The notes beneath the pieces were generated by a model, which worked only from the letters and a program-made list of their open reading frames with translations, did not search any database and was not told where the DNA came from. 64,000 nt of DNA, taken from Poa pratensis. Its lineage: Eukaryota; Streptophyta; Magnoliopsida; Poales; Poaceae. This document shows, in pieces, positions 1 to 12,077 of the stretch (the first letter of the stretch is position 1; the number at the start of each line of letters is the position of its first letter). The stretch covers positions 15,227,488 to 15,291,487 of the forward strand of contig CAMZMU010000069.1 in the NCBI GenBank assembly GCA_947311845.1. Direction: 5' to 3'. A program made the position numbers and the translations under genes.

Positions 1-208
1 TTAGAAAACACCGTTATACTAGCTATGAATATGCTAGTAGATAATGATCTCATTAGCCCAGTTATCATTCATTTTGGTTTTTGACATCACATGTCGCCAA
101 TCCTAGCTCCGCTGCTGAGTGTAGTGACATTTTTATGTCATTAGTAGAAGAGTGATTTTGCCGTCAACTCCCCATTAAATAATAAATGACTACTCACTTC
201 TCAAAATA

Positions 209-411
209 GGATGTCTCTTTAGTCAAAATTAAACTTTGTAAGGTTAATTTTTTATAAGGGTTGACCATAAAAATGTCAATATTTACCCTAGCATATAATA
301 CAAATATATATTTCATGATTCTATCAATATTTGATTTTGTATTAGACGATCATTATATATATAATGGTCAAACATCGTAATGTTTTACTTTGACTAAAAA
401 ATAAGGCATCC
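209..411. mobile_element. Stowaway/Mariner-like MITE
   Basis: A 203-bp AT-rich segment is bounded by imperfect inverted repeats. The left end reads GGATGTCTCTTTAGTCAAA and the right end is close to its reverse complement (TTTGACTAAAAAATAAGGCATCC). TA dinucleotides flank both sides (207-208 and 412-413), as expected for Stowaway target duplications. It holds no coding potential. The TIRs are diverged, so the exact family is not assigned. Confidence 0.5.
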
Positions 412-413
412 TA

Positions 414-662
414 ATTATGACACCGTCACCACCACGTGTCACCTTATTTTAAACAATAAGGAATGAGAATGCGGTCATCACCACCAACCAGGATGTAAAG
501 TATCCGATTGGATTGGATTTTGGCTCTACCATATCATTTCCACATTTTCATCGGAATTGGAGCGCACAACAACCAGACGCAGATCGGAGTGGATATATGT
601 GGCCGCGGATTCGGGAATGGAAACATAGTGTATTCGGAGCAAAAACAAAATTATCGGATAGA
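414..662. other. Unassigned DNA left of the LTR element
   Basis: No gene is recognised here. The sequence repeatedly carries CGGAT/ATCCG words, and the same words reappear at 7809-8345 on the other side of the LTR element. The two blocks were therefore probably one older repeat, perhaps a DNA transposon, split by the insertion. The short open frames show no family resemblance. Confidence 0.3.
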
Positions 663-2234
663 TGATTGCGTGGATCACACGTTCGCTGGGAGACCCCAAG
701 AGGAAGGTATGATGCAGTGTAGCAGCAGTTTTCCTCAGTATGAAACCAAGGTTTAATCGAACCAGTAGGAGCAAGAAATCACTTCGAAGGTTGTCAGTGG
801 CGCGCTGACGTGGAATCTGCACACAACACAATCAAACTACTTTGCCCCAACGAAACAGTGAGGTTGTCAATCTCACCGGCTTGCTGAAAACAAAGGATTA
901 AACGTATGGTGTGGAAAACAGTAGTAAATTGCAGAGAATGAAAAGGAACATGTTTGCAGTTGGTTGTATTATCAGTGTAAAAGAATGGACCGGGGTCCAC
1001 AGTTCACTAGTGGTGTCTCTCCATAAAAGATAACTAACATGCTGGGTGAACAAATTACAGCTGGGCAATTGACAAAATATTGAGCGCATGACAATGCATA
1101 TATATGACATGATGATTACTATGATATTCATGTGGGCATTACGACAAAATACATAGACCGTTATCCAACAGCGTCTATGACTAATAATCCACCGCCAGGT
1201 TGTCATACCGAGTTCCCCGTTGGTATTAAGTTGCAAGCAACGGATAATTGCATTAAGTAATGTGCGTAATGTAAACAAATGCATTAGACCTAACGGCGTA
1301 CCCTTAAGCTAAGCATCGGTTATTTTATCCCTAGTGGCAACAGCACATCCACAATCTTAGAAGTTATTGTCACTCTCCCAGATTACCGGAGGCATGAACC
1401 CACTATCTAGCATAAATACTCACTCTTGGAGTTACAAGCATCTACTTGGCCAAAGCATCTACTAGTAACGGAAAGCATGCAAGATCATAAATAACATATA
1501 AGATAGATTGATAATCAACTTGACATAGTATTCAATATTCATCGGATCCCAGCAAACACAACATGTAGCATTACAATAAGATGATCTTGATCATGATAGG
1601 CAGCTCACAAGATCTAAACATGATAGCATAAAGTGGAGAGACAACCATCTAGCTACTGCCATGGACCCGTAGTCCAAGGATGAACTACTCACGCATCACT
1701 CCGGAGGCAGGCATGGTGATGTAGAGCCCTCCGGTGATGATTCCCCTCTCCGGCAGGGTGCCGGGAAGAGCTTCTGAACCCTCCCGAGCTAGGGTTGACG
1801 GCGGCGGCGTCTCTGGAACTTTTCGTGGATAATGGCTCGGGTATTTAGGGTTTTCGCGTCGGGAGAATAAATAGGCGAAAGGGCGGCGGCTGCGGAGCCA
1901 CGAGGGCCCCACACCACCCCACGGCGCGGCAGGGGGGCCGCGCGGCCCCATGGTGTGGGCCACGTGGCTCCCCTCCGTCTCCTCTGGACTCCGTCTTCGT
2001 GTTGGAAAAATAGGAGGTTCTGTCCAAGTTTCGTCCAATTCCGAGAATATTTCCAGACTAGCTTTTCTGGAATACAAAAACAGCAGAAAACAGGAACTGG
2101 CACTGTGGCATCTTGTTAATAGGTTAGTCCCAGAAAATGCATAAAAATGCTATGAAGTGTATATAAAACATGTAACAATTGGTATAATATCAACATGGAA
2201 CATCAGAAATTATAGATACGTTTGAGACGTATCA
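663..2234 (-). repeat. 3' LTR of the non-autonomous Gypsy-like element
   Basis: This 1572-bp copy aligns along its whole length with 6232-7808. The differences seen are scattered substitutions and small indels, for example around 1021, 1330, 1868 and 1930-1990, which indicates moderate age. Open frames inside it, such as 898-1284 and 1685-2077, also occur in the other LTR and are not genes. Confidence 0.9.
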
Positions 2235-2250
2235 AGCATCCCCAAGCTTA
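2235..2250 (-). other. Polypurine tract of the non-autonomous LTR element
   Basis: On the minus strand, AAGCTTGGGGATGCT lies immediately before the 3' LTR start TGATACG. This is the expected place for plus-strand DNA priming in reverse transcription. Confidence 0.6.
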
Positions 2251-4843
2251 GTTCTACTCGTCCTCGAGTAGGTAAAACGATAAAAACAAAATAATTTCTG
2301 AGGTGACATGCTACAATCATAATCTTGATCAAATAATATTGTAAAGCACATGTTATGAATGAAGTGATCCAGGTCAATGGTCTATAGTTTGCTAGCAAGT
2401 AGATAATGAGCAAACAACTGAATCATATAAGCAAAAACTTTTCATGAATAGTACAAGCATCAAAGAGTTTTGCATAAGAGTTAACTCATAAAGCAATAGA
2501 TTCTAAGTAAAAGGTATTTAACCAACACAAAGGAAGATTTAAGTTTCAGCAATTGCTTTCAACTTTCAACATATATATCTCATGGATATTTGTCAACACA
2601 AAGCATATAATAAGTGCAATATAAGCATATAAAAATTGTTGCACCAAAGTTGACACTAGTGTTTGCTTCTAAGATAGAAAGAAGTAGGAAAACTGACTCA
2701 ACATAAAAGTAAAAGAAAGGCCCTTCGCAGAGGGAAGCAGGGATTAAATCATGTGCTAGAGCTTTTTAAGTTTTTGAAATCATATAGAGAGTAAAAATAA
2801 GTTTTGAGAGGTGTTTGTTAATTGTCAACGAATCAGAAAATGGAAAGTACAATATGACCCCTGCCAACCAGACTTTTAAGAGCGGCTCCCATGAAGGACG
2901 TTATTTCTACCAGCAAGGCAGATCATCCCTCTTTCTCTTTTGTTTACACATGCAGATATTTCACTGTTTGTCATTGCTTGACTGATAAATCAGGGCAAAA
3001 ATGTGAAGAGAATTAAGCGGTTAAAGTTGTAATTAATTGGGACTGGGCACCCCATTTGCCAGCTCTTTTTGCAAAATTAATGGATAAGCGGATGTATATG
3101 CCGCTAGTCCGGTGGTAAAGTCTGTTTGACAGTTGACATAAAGACATCCACCCCGTCCTCATGAGCTTGGTAAACATTGACACAAAATAGGAGTAATAAA
3201 GTTTGAATAGTTTAAAGGTAGCACATGAAAAATTTACTTGGAATGGCAAGGAAATACCACATATAGGTAGTTATGGTGGACACAGATGGCATGGATTTTG
3301 GCTCAAGGTTTTGGATGCACGAGAAGCATTCCCTCTCAGTACAGAGTTTAGGCTAGCAAGGTTATTTGAAGCAAACACAGGATATCAACCGACACAGCAA
3401 GCTTATATGAAAACATATTGCAAGCATTATAAGACTCTACACTGTCTTCCTTGTTAACCAAACCCTTTTACTAGAAAATATCTAGACCTTAGAGATACCA
3501 ATCATGCAAACCAAATTTCAACGAGCTTTACGGTAGTTCTTCATTAATAGGTTTTAACTACATGATACAAAAGCTTAAACATGAACTACTTGATAACTCA
3601 AAACAATTGACAAGTATCAAATTATCCAATACATGATCTACAAGAATATGTAAGCTTTTTCCATTATACCATCTACCACATGCAACATTTTCTGTTCCAA
3701 CCAAACACCAATCAATTTATTTCAACATAAACTCTCCAAACAATTATAAGTGAAGCAAGAGAGTACTTTCTTTAAAAGAACTAACAGCTCTGAATAAGAG
3801 ATGCATGCAAAACAGGAGCTAAAAGCATAGCAATAGCTAGATAAGAATACTCAACAAGTATAAGTGAAGAATAGGAGTATTCATATGAAAAAGCGGAGCG
3901 TGTCTCTCTCCCAATCAAGAATGCTGGGGTCCAATCAAGTTGACCATAAGAAAAATAAAATACTGAAAATAAAAGCACACAGACGCTCCAAGTAAAGCAC
4001 ATATGATGTGAAAGAATTAAAATATAGTTTCACTAGAGATGACCTGATAAGTTGCTGATGAAGAAGGGGATGCCTTGGGCATCCCCAAGCTTAGACGCTT
4101 GAGTCTTCTTGAAATATGCTGGGGTGATCCATGGGAGCATCCCCAAGCTTAAGCTCTTCACTCTTCTTGATCACATTATATCATCCTTCTCTCTTGACCC
4201 TTGAAAACTTCCGCCACACCAAACTCAAAGTAATTCTCATTAGAGGGTTAGTGCACAATCAAAAACTCACATGTTCTATAAGGACACAAACATGACCGTT
4301 ACTTTTAACATTAGCTACTGCCACTGATGTTATGTGAAGCTCTTCACCCTAAAAAAGAATTCCACTCAACACTAGTAAAAGAGAGAATGCGAAAAATAAA
4401 AGACAGAATCTGTCTAAACAGAACAGTCCGCAAAGACGAATTTTTTCGAGGCACTTACGTTGCTCAGATCGAAAAACTTTAAACTAACGAAAGATGCGTA
4501 CATATCTGAGGATCACGCACAAAAATTTCAGATTTAAATAATTTTTCTGTGATTTTACAGAATTAAAACGGTGAACAGCAGAAATCTGTTCCTGCGCAGA
4601 AATCCAAATCTAGCATCATCTTCCTATTAGAGGCAATACTTGGCACAACAATGCGATAAAATAAAGATACAAAGGAATTGTTACAGAAGTAAACAACTCC
4701 TTGACAAAAACTGAAAACAAAAGATAATGGGTTGCCTCCCAAAAGCGCTTTCTTTAATGCCTTTTAGCTAGGCTTGAAGATTTTAATGATGCTCTCATAA
4801 GAATAAGAGTTGAAAAACAAAAGAGAGCATCAAGAGGCAAATA
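2251..4843. other. Interior of the non-autonomous LTR element, no coding
   Basis: This is AT-rich interior sequence with no convincing reading frame on either strand. The motif CATCCCCAAGCTTA, which resembles the polypurine tract, recurs near 4079 and 4139, so PPT-like copies are iterated inside the element. The short frames at 3203-3457 and 3781-4002 resemble nothing recognisable. Confidence 0.5.
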
Positions 4844-6000
4844 TCAAACACATTTAAGTCTAACCCACTTTCTATGCAAAGGAATCTTGTAACAAAATAA
4901 ATTATTGAAGCATAAAGCAACTAGCATAGAAAGATGAAACAAATAAACTTCAAAACTTTCAACATAAAGAGATGTTTTAGTGACTTGAAAACTTTTACAA
5001 CCATATTTTCCTCTCTCATAATAACTTTCAGTAGCATCATGAACAAACTCAACAATATAACTATCACATAAAGCATGCTTTTCATGATCTACAAACACAT
5101 AATTTTTATTAAGCTCAAAAACAGTGGGGTCATTAAACCCACTTTTGACAATATAGTATAATAAATATCATTAGGCAATATAGGACCATCATCAAGAGCA
5201 TTATCATATAAACATTAGGGAGCACATTTTTACTTTCTGCAATTTCCTTTTCTTGAGTCAAGGAGTTGTTACTTCAAATTTATCAAAAGGAGATATTTCA
5301 ATAGAATCATGACATTCAACAATATAGCATTTCTCCTCCTTAGGTAGGCATGGAGGGTAATCATATAATGTAAGAGTTAAAGAGTTACTATCATTAGAGG
5401 TAGATCCTCCTTTTGTTCATCACTCTCTTCCTCTTTTTCATCCAATGAGCTTTCAGTTTCAGCAATTTCTTCTCCCACAGGTTCCTGAAAGGTAGCAAGT
5501 TGTTCTGGAGAATAAGTTTTCTCAAGAAATTCAGTGATATAAGGATTATCATTGTAATATTCAAGGCAATAACCAAGTATAGCAAAATTTCAGATTTATA
5601 AGGAGAATCATCATCGTGAATATAACCAGCAATTTCATAGGCACCCTTAAAAACAAAAATTCTTCAGTTTGTTCAAGATTACCAAAGTCATAGTTTCCTT
5701 TAGCATAAGCAGCCAAGGTTTCATTATCATTATAATCACATTGGAAAGGGAGGTGTTTATGCCTTCTACAACAAAAGATTCATTAAAGCAGTAGGATTCA
5801 TCATAAGTAGAGCACAAGTTTTAGCAAAATAATTCAATCTACTTATTTGTTCCCATAAATATTTCCCTTTTTGAGAAAGCGGTATTCCTTATAATAATTT
5901 TGTTGTTCCTCGTGAACCCACTTAGCCAATAAGATTTTGTTCAAAGAGAGAAGCCATTGATAGCAAGTAAACAACTAGACATAATAACAAACCGAAATAA
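4844..6000 (-). pseudogene. Decayed gag-like coding stretches in the LTR element
   Basis: On the minus strand several short stretches keep protein-like composition in shifting frames. One covers 4844-5098 and includes VDHEKHALCDSYIVEFVHD. Another, at about 5395-5560 and not in the frame of the longest local ORF, gives an acidic segment rich in Glu, Asp and Ser (EEIAETESSLDEKEEES). Comparable proteins recur in non-autonomous grass Gypsy elements and are usually treated as gag-derived; that link is family knowledge and was not tested here. Multiple stops and frameshifts make expression of an intact protein unlikely. Confidence 0.4.
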
Positions 6001-6203
6001 ACTAGATGCAGAAACTAATTTTTTTTGTTTTTGATAAATAAAGCAAACAAGACAAATAAAAATAAACTAAGCAAGACAAAACAAAGTAAAGAGATTGGAA
6101 GCGTGAAACTCCCCTTGCAGAAATCCTCTTGCTCCCAAATGGCGCCAGAAAATATGGCGTGTGGAAGGAAGCAAGGAGATTTCTGAACCGAAGTGCTTCT
6201 GCT

Positions 6204-6220
6204 CCCCGGCAACGGCGCCA
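6204..6220 (-). other. Primer binding site of the non-autonomous LTR element
   Basis: The minus strand reads TGGCGCCGTTGCCGGGG, the typical tRNA-primer site of grass Gypsy elements, about 11 nt inside the 5' LTR. A shortened duplicate of the region (TGGCGCCA next to AGAAAATATG) lies at about 6137-6155, which suggests a local duplication of the leader. Confidence 0.7.
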
Positions 6221-6231
6221 GAAAATATGCT

Positions 6232-7808
6232 TGATTGCGTGGATCACACGTTCGCTGGGAGACCCCAAGAGGAAGGTATGATGCAGTGTAGCAGCAGTTT
6301 TCCCTCAGTATGAAACCAAGGTTTAATCGAACCAGTAGGAGCAAGAAATCACTTCGGAAGGTTGTCAGTGGCGTGCTGACGTGGAATCTGCACACAACAC
6401 AATCAAACTACTTTGCCCCAACGAAACAGTGAGGTTGTCAATCTCACCGGCTTGCTGAAAACAAAGGATTAAACGTATGGTGTGGAAAACAGTAGTAAAT
6501 TGCAGAGAATGAAAAGGAACAGTGTTTGCAGTTGGTTGTATTATCAGTGTAAAAGAATGGACCGGGGTCCACAGTTCACTAGTGGTGTCTCTCCATAAAG
6601 ATAACTAACATGCTGGGTGAACAAATTACAGCTGGGCAATTGACAAAATATTGAGCGCATAACAATGCATATATATGACATGATGATTACTATGATATTC
6701 ATGTGGGCATTACGACAAAATACATAGACCGTTATCCAACAGCGTCTATGACTAATAATCCACCGCCAGGTTGTCATACCGAGTTCCCCGTTGGTATTAA
6801 GTTGCAAGCAACGGATAATTGCATTAAGTAATGTGCGTAAAGTAAACAAATGCATTAGACCTAACGGCGTACCCTTAAGCTAAGCATCGGTTATTTTATC
6901 CCTAGTGGCAACACACATCCACAATCTTAGAAGTTATTGTCACTCTCCCAGATTACCGGAGGCATGAACCCACTATCTAGCATAAATACTCACTCTTGGA
7001 GTTACAAGCATCTACTTGGCCAAAGCATCTACTAGTAACGGAAAGCATGCAAGATCATAAATAACATATAAGATAGATTGATAATCAACTTGACATAGTA
7101 TTCAATATTCATCGGATCCCAGCAAACACAACATGTAGCATTACAATAAGATGATCTTGATCATGATAGGCAGCTCACAAGATCTAAACATGATAGCATA
7201 AAGTGGAGAGACAACCATCTAGCTACTGCCATGGACCCGTAGTCCAAGGATGAACTACTCACGCATCACTCCGGAGGCAGGCATGGTGATGTAGAGCCCT
7301 CCGGTGATGATTCCCCTCTCCGGCAGGGTGCCGGGAAGAGCTTCTGAACCCTCCCGAGCTAGGGTTGACGGCGGCGGCGTCTCTGGAACTTTTCGTGGAT
7401 AATGGCTCGGGTATTTAGGGTTTTCGCGTCGGGAGGAATAAATAGGCGAAAGGGCGGCGGCTGCGGAGCCACGAGGGCCCCACACCACCCCACGGCGTGG
7501 CAGGGGGGCCCGCGCGGCCCCATGGTGTGGGTGCCACGTGGCTCCCCTCCGTGTCTCCTCTGGACTCCGTCTTCGTGTTGGAAAAATAGGAGGTTCTGTC
7601 CAAGTTTGTCCAATTCCGAGAATATTTCAGACTAGCTTTTCTGGAATACAAAAACATCAGAAAACAGGAACTGGCACTGTGGCAACTTGTTAATAGGTTA
7701 GTCCCAGAAAATGCATAAAAATGTTATGAAGTGTATATAAAACATGTAACAATTGGTATAATATCAACATGGAACATCAGAAATTATAGATACGTTTGAG
7801 ACGTATCA
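6232..7808 (-). repeat. 5' LTR of the non-autonomous Gypsy-like element
   Basis: This 1577-bp copy is the partner of 663-2234. In minus-strand orientation it carries the element's promoter at its upstream (right) end. It ends at ACGTATCA (7801-7808), and the likely target duplication ATAAA follows. Confidence 0.9.
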
Positions 7809-8679
7809 ATAAATACATGCATAAGTAAATTGTCAAACCATACAACCGAAAATAATTGTTCAATAAACTAGTAACTAACAAAGTTGTACTCGATAGTCTT
7901 TACGATGACAATTTAAGTGAGTTGTTGTTCAACATATGAACTCGACAACTCACTAACAGGAAATAATGCTCTATAAGTTTATACATTTTGGTAAAAAATC
8001 GAATTATTCAGATCAAAACAATTGGATAATCCTATTTAATTTCTGGATAATGCATATTCTAGGCTATTTAACATGCTATTTCCTATACCATATCGGGGTG
8101 TCGAGTTTAGAATCGGATAACCTTATCAGTCGGATTCCTTAAAAAGGATATGAATTGTTTAAACGAAATTGCTTTGTATCCGACGTTTTCTGTCCGATTC
8201 TTGTATGATAAATCAGTCTGACGTTGCTTGTTGAAAAGTTGTTGCAAAGCAACAGACCGATCAGTTCATTGGCCATGGTTCGTATAGAAAACGTCGTACC
8301 CGAGCAATGCTCTTGTTCAAAACGGTTTCGAAATCGAATACGGTGCATAAATTATTCTATCAATTTACACTCCACCACCAACTCTTTTTAATTAATATAA
8401 AAATAAAGACACTGTCATCCCACCACCGACTCCCATTTAGAGCATTTTCATCGACATTTTATCATAAAACAACACATATAAGCTAGACTTTCCCACTATC
8501 TCCCCCTTTCCCTCCCCACCAGACAAGAGAGGTGTACTTTCCACACTCTCTCCCACTTTCCCTCTTCACAAGAGTGGTAGACTTTCCCCCACTCTCTTCC
8601 CCTTTCCCTTCTCCTTGGTCAATAGGAATTCGGGAATGGTAAGTCCTCCTCTTGTACCGCGCTAATTATTTCAGTCCGA
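7809..8679. other. Intergenic DNA before the DRM partial copy
   Basis: No gene is seen. The stretch to 8345 continues the CGGAT-rich repeat interrupted by the LTR element. From 8480 to 8630 a strongly pyrimidine-rich plus strand (repeats of TCTCCCCCTTTCCC type) leads into the GC-rich 5' region of the DRM partial copy. It could be core promoter or 5' leader of that locus, but no TATA box or start site can be fixed. Confidence 0.35.
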
Positions 8680-9207
8680 TTATGCTATTTCTCACCCCGG
8701 ACCGGCGCGGGACGTCGATCTTTTGCAGCACGGGGACGGCAAGAGCGCCTTCGCATGGAGCGCCGGCGACAAGGACGGCGAGCGGCGTGGGGGCGGCTTC
8801 CCACCTGCCCACACAAGTGGCTCAGCCTGGAGGCCAAGCGACGACGACGGCGGCCGGCGGGCGCGTGGCATCCACCTTGCGAGTGCCTCCGCATCGAGCG
8901 CCCGCGACAAGGACGGCGAGCGGCGTGGAGGCGGCTTCCAACCTGCCCAGCACGGGGGCAACGCCAGCGCTCAGCTTGGAGACCCAGCGACGACGACGAC
9001 GGCGTCCGGCGGGCGCGTGGCATCCACCTTGCCCAGCACAGGGGAAGCTCGAGCGCCTCCGCCTGGAGGGGCAGCGATGGGGTGGGCGATGCCACCGGCG
9101 GGGGAAGACCGCCGCCGCAGCAGGACGTCTCGATCGGCCGGTGAGTGCACCAAAAAACAGTGATTTTCGGACAAGGGTTCTAAAATGCGGGTCTTTTTTT
9201 GGGGGGT

Positions 9208-9235
9208 GGGGGGGGGGGGGGGGGGGGGGGGGGGG
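9208..9235. repeat. 28-nt uninterrupted G run
   Basis: Twenty-eight consecutive G on the plus strand follow GGGGGGT, in the 5' region of the DRM partial copy. Such runs form G-quadruplexes and are unstable in replication and in sequencing, so the length is uncertain. Confidence 0.9.
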
Positions 9236-9849
9236 TGGTGGAGGGAAGGGGCGGGGCCGGCCGGGTGATGCCCTAGCCGCCGCCAACGACCGTCTGCGGC
9301 GGCGGCGAGGACGAGCGTTTCCGCGTGGAGAAGATGTGTGTGTGTGTTTTCTTTTCCGTAAAGGAGGGTACTTTTTTTTGTGGGTAACAGGACATTGAAT
9401 TAATTCTCAAGCTCATCGAAATCACTGGCTAACGGAAGCAGAAACCTCGTAGAGAGAGTCCTGGGACTCATTACACACACCAAATGTCGCCAGCTCCATC
9501 AATTTGTGCTTATTTGGAGGCTTCAGAGAGAGAAATTCCACCAACAGTTTGTGCTTGTGTTAGGCTTGTGCTTGTGTTGTGTTGTAAGCCTGAGCTAGCT
9601 CCGCCACTGGTTTAGGCTTGTGCTTATGTTGTAAGCTGGCAACCGGCAACTTTACCTTGTAATCCTGGTGCTGTTTGGGGCTTTGTTCTTTGTGTACAAA
9701 GTAGGGCATAACGCCTCTTCTCTAAAAAGTGGAGCACAGCTATTGCTCAAGTGCCCTTGCATTGTGTTTTTTTTGTGCGAAAAGCATTGTATGTTGTTTG
9801 ACCGTAGGTTCATTTTTCTACGCACTTGTAGGGTTCCTCGCGGGGCGGC

Positions 9850-9992
9850 ATGGCGGATTCAGCGAGCTGAGGGTCGACCGCTTCATCGAGATGGGTTTCC
9901 CTGCAGAGAAAGTCCGCTTGGCTCTCAGGCAAGCTGGAGGAGGACCACACGAGGAGGAAGCTGTCTATGAGTGGCTGGTTGCTCATCAGGAG
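9850..9992 (+). pseudogene. DRM: Duplicated first coding exon of DRM (UBA), frameshifted
   Basis: The segment encodes the N-terminal UBA region seen intact at 11934-12077, including RVDRFIEMGFPAEKVRLAL and EEEAVYEWLVAH, and ends at a proper GT donor (9993). From the ATG at 9850 the frame hits TGA after six codons. Compared with the downstream copy, one C of a CC pair is missing there. The exon has no following DRM exons before the second copy begins, so it is a stranded duplicate unless it is spliced to the downstream exons. The one-base loss may be a sequencing error. Confidence 0.75.
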
Positions 9993-10010
9993 GTGAGCTA
10001 CTCAGTTCTG

Positions 10011-11104
10011 ATAATTAGCACAACTAGCAGGGCAACATCTAAACGTCTCTAAAACTGGTTTCATATATATTATACGGTTATAAAATAAATATGGTATCAC
10101 CGATAAGATAGATGGATACACATCACTCTAAGTTGGCCAAAAATCAAAAAGCATACAATGTTATGTTTCAGTCCAACAATCGTATATCATACACGGATAA
10201 ACACGATTATTAATATATGAAAGGTGTATCCAAGACCCAAGTGTGATGTATGATAAATGTTACAACATGACCTCCCCTGCTTTTGTCGAGGCATAGCATT
10301 GTATGAATGTAACTGGATAATTCTGAAGTAAGTCATTAGCTCACAATTTGTTTGCACATCCCCAAGAACATAATTTGGCGTTATGTTTGAGAAACCTATC
10401 AAATTACCACACGTTGTTGGCATTTGCCTGAATATGTGACATGATTGCACTATCTAATAGCACATTAGCACATTCATGCAAAAGTGAACACGAAGGCGTG
10501 TTCTCTGCTTGTCTAATTGTGCGTAAAGATAGTTGTATTTCTCCATCCTTCGGATATACATGCCCTTTTATCAATTGGTAGTGTTTCCATTATGCAACTC
10601 TGACCAAATCTGCAAAATTATAATATTATGAAAATATTAGTCATGAAAACTGTAATGATATCACATTCACCACCCAATTCAATTCACCCATATTAGGAGG
10701 GCATGCATTTTAGAAAAGAGGTATTAGATGTTAGTAATGCTGCGATGTCATTGGAGCAACTACATGCTCCTTGTTGTCAGGGCTCTATGTAGGAGCTAAA
10801 GTTTTATCACATGATAAGACATATAAATTGTACTTGCCTGGTCTTTGGAAGCGCATGAGCCATCAGTGGCTAAGGACACATATATAGAGTGGTATTTAGT
10901 ACTGAAGGGTACCTCTGAAATGGTTTGAAAAGGTTCAGTTGCACGGGATGAATTTGTAGGTCCGGGTTTTCTTACCATGTACTACCTCCGCTCCAAAATT
11001 TCTATATTTGGAATAGAGGTAATAGTTGGTAAAAAGTCCAAATTCATTGGCAGTTTCTAGAATTATCGAGCAAAGCTTTTTTAGAATTTTTTTGTTAGAG
11101 ATGT
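10011..11104. other. Spacer between the two DRM 5' copies
   Basis: About 1.1 kb of AT-rich DNA with no recognisable gene. At 10980 TACTACCTCCGCTCCAAAATT resembles one end of a Stowaway MITE, but no matching second end was found. The downstream DRM 5' copy resumes at about 11126. Confidence 0.4.
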
Positions 11105-11125
11105 TTGGATTTTGTTAAGTATTTC

Positions 11126-11933
11126 TCACCCCGGACCGGCGCGCGGCATCGATATTTTGCAGCACGGGGACGGCAAGAGCGCCTCCGCATGGAGCGGCCA
11201 CGACAAGGACGGCGAGCGGCTTGGGGGCGGCTTCCCACCTGCCCACACAAGTGGTTCAGCCTGGAGGCCAAGCGACGCGGCGGCCAGCGGGCGCGTGGCA
11301 TCCACCTTGCCCAGCACAGGGGATGCTCGAGCGCCTCTGCCTGGAGAGGCAGCGATGGGGTGGGCGATGCCACGGCGGGGCAAGACCGCCACCGCAGCAG
11401 GACGTCTCCGATAGGCCGGTGAGTGCACCAACAATCATTGATTTTCAGACAAGGGTTCTAAAATGCGGGTCTTTTGGGGGGGGGGGGGGGGGGGGGGGAT
11501 ACCCTAGCCGCCACCAACGACCGTCTGCGACGGCGGCAAGGGCTCTTGAGCGTTTCCGCGCGGTGGTGGAGGGACTTTCACTTGGTTCTCAGTTGGTTTA
11601 CGCCATTTAGACAGGTCTGGAGGTTTTGGCAGCTTATTTGGAGGCTTCAGAGAAAGAAATTCCAACAACAGTTTTTGCTTGTGTTTGTGTTGTAAGCCTG
11701 AGCTAGCTCCGCCACTGGTTTAGGCTTGTGCTTAAGTTGTAAGCCGGCAACCCCGCAACTTTAACTTGTAATCTGGTGCTGTTTGGGGCTTTGTTCTTTG
11801 TGTACAAAGCGGGCATAACGCCTCTTCTCTAAAAAGTGCAGCACAGCTATTGCTCAAGTGCCCTTGCGCATTGTATGGTGTTTGACAGTCGGTTCATTTT
11901 TCTGCGCATTTGTAGGGTTCCTCGCGGGCCAGC
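11126..11933 (+). promoter_or_regulatory. Promoter and 5' leader region of the DRM gene
   Basis: A GC-rich segment homologous to 8680-9849 precedes the DRM start. It contains a 23-nt G run (11476-11498). A likely 5'-UTR intron ends with the acceptor TGCGCATTTGTAG just before the coding exon. No TATA box was assigned. The second, upstream copy of this region could act as an alternative promoter. Confidence 0.45.
11476..11498. repeat. 23-nt uninterrupted G run
   Basis: This is the counterpart of the 28-nt G run at 9208-9235, at the same place in the duplicated DRM 5' region. The length difference fits slippage of a homopolymer. Confidence 0.9.
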
Positions 11934-12077
11934 ATGGCGGATTCAACGAGCCTGAGGGTCGACCGCTTCATCGAGATGGGTTTCCCTGCAGAGAAGGTCT
12001 GCTTGGCTCTCAGGCAAGCTGGAGGAGGACCACACGAGGAGGAAGCTGTCTGTGAGTGGCTGGTCGCTCATCACGAG
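11934..12077 (+). CDS. DRM: DRM exon 1, first UBA domain
   Basis: There are 48 codons from the ATG in GCCAGCATGG to a GT donor at 12078. Residues 8-18 (RVDRFIEMGFP) and 38-46 (AVCEWLVAH) are the typical UBA helices, with the MGFP loop that contacts ubiquitin. The frame is open throughout, unlike the upstream duplicate at 9850-9992. UBA domains of DRM proteins are required for normal RNA-directed methylation in Arabidopsis DRM2. Confidence 0.85.

Larger units (their letters stand above)
663..7808 (-). mobile_element. Non-autonomous Gypsy-like LTR retrotransposon
   Basis: Two direct repeats of about 1.57 kb (663-2234 and 6232-7808) flank a 4.0-kb interior. On the minus strand each LTR starts TGATACGTCTC and ends CA. 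Beside the 5' LTR lies a primer-binding-site-like TGGCGCCGTTGCCGGGG (6204-6220, minus strand), and a purine-rich GCTTGGGGATGC lies next to the 3' LTR. Flanks ATAGA (658-662) and ATAAA (7809-7813) look like a 5-bp target duplication with one mismatch. No protease, reverse transcriptase, RNase H or integrase motif is present; only decayed gag-like stretches remain, so the element must have been mobilised in trans. The assignment to a grass Gypsy group rests on the LTR start and PBS and is family knowledge. Confidence 0.9.
8680..10010 (+). repeat. Tandem partial copy of the DRM promoter and first exon
   Basis: This block is repeated with small changes at 11126-12095, about 2.4 kb downstream. It comprises a GC-rich 5' region, a long G run, a transcribed-looking leader and the first coding exon with its splice donor. 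The similarity stops just inside intron 1, after CAGTTCTGATAATTAGCACAA. This copy also has an internal tandem repeat of about 150 bp (8733-8880 and 8882-9030) that the downstream copy lacks. The long GC-rich frames of up to 248 codons here are compositional and are not called as genes. Confidence 0.85.

Noticed and set aside
898..2103. ORFs of up to 130 codons within the left LTR
   Set aside because: They recur at the same place in the right LTR (6544-7657) and show no domain; they are LTR shadows.
8652..9398. Long GC-rich open frames on both strands in the DRM 5' region
   Set aside because: All frames are open because of composition, the products are low-complexity Arg/Ala/Gly/Pro, they run into the G run, and the duplicate at 11126-11560 does not preserve the same frame.
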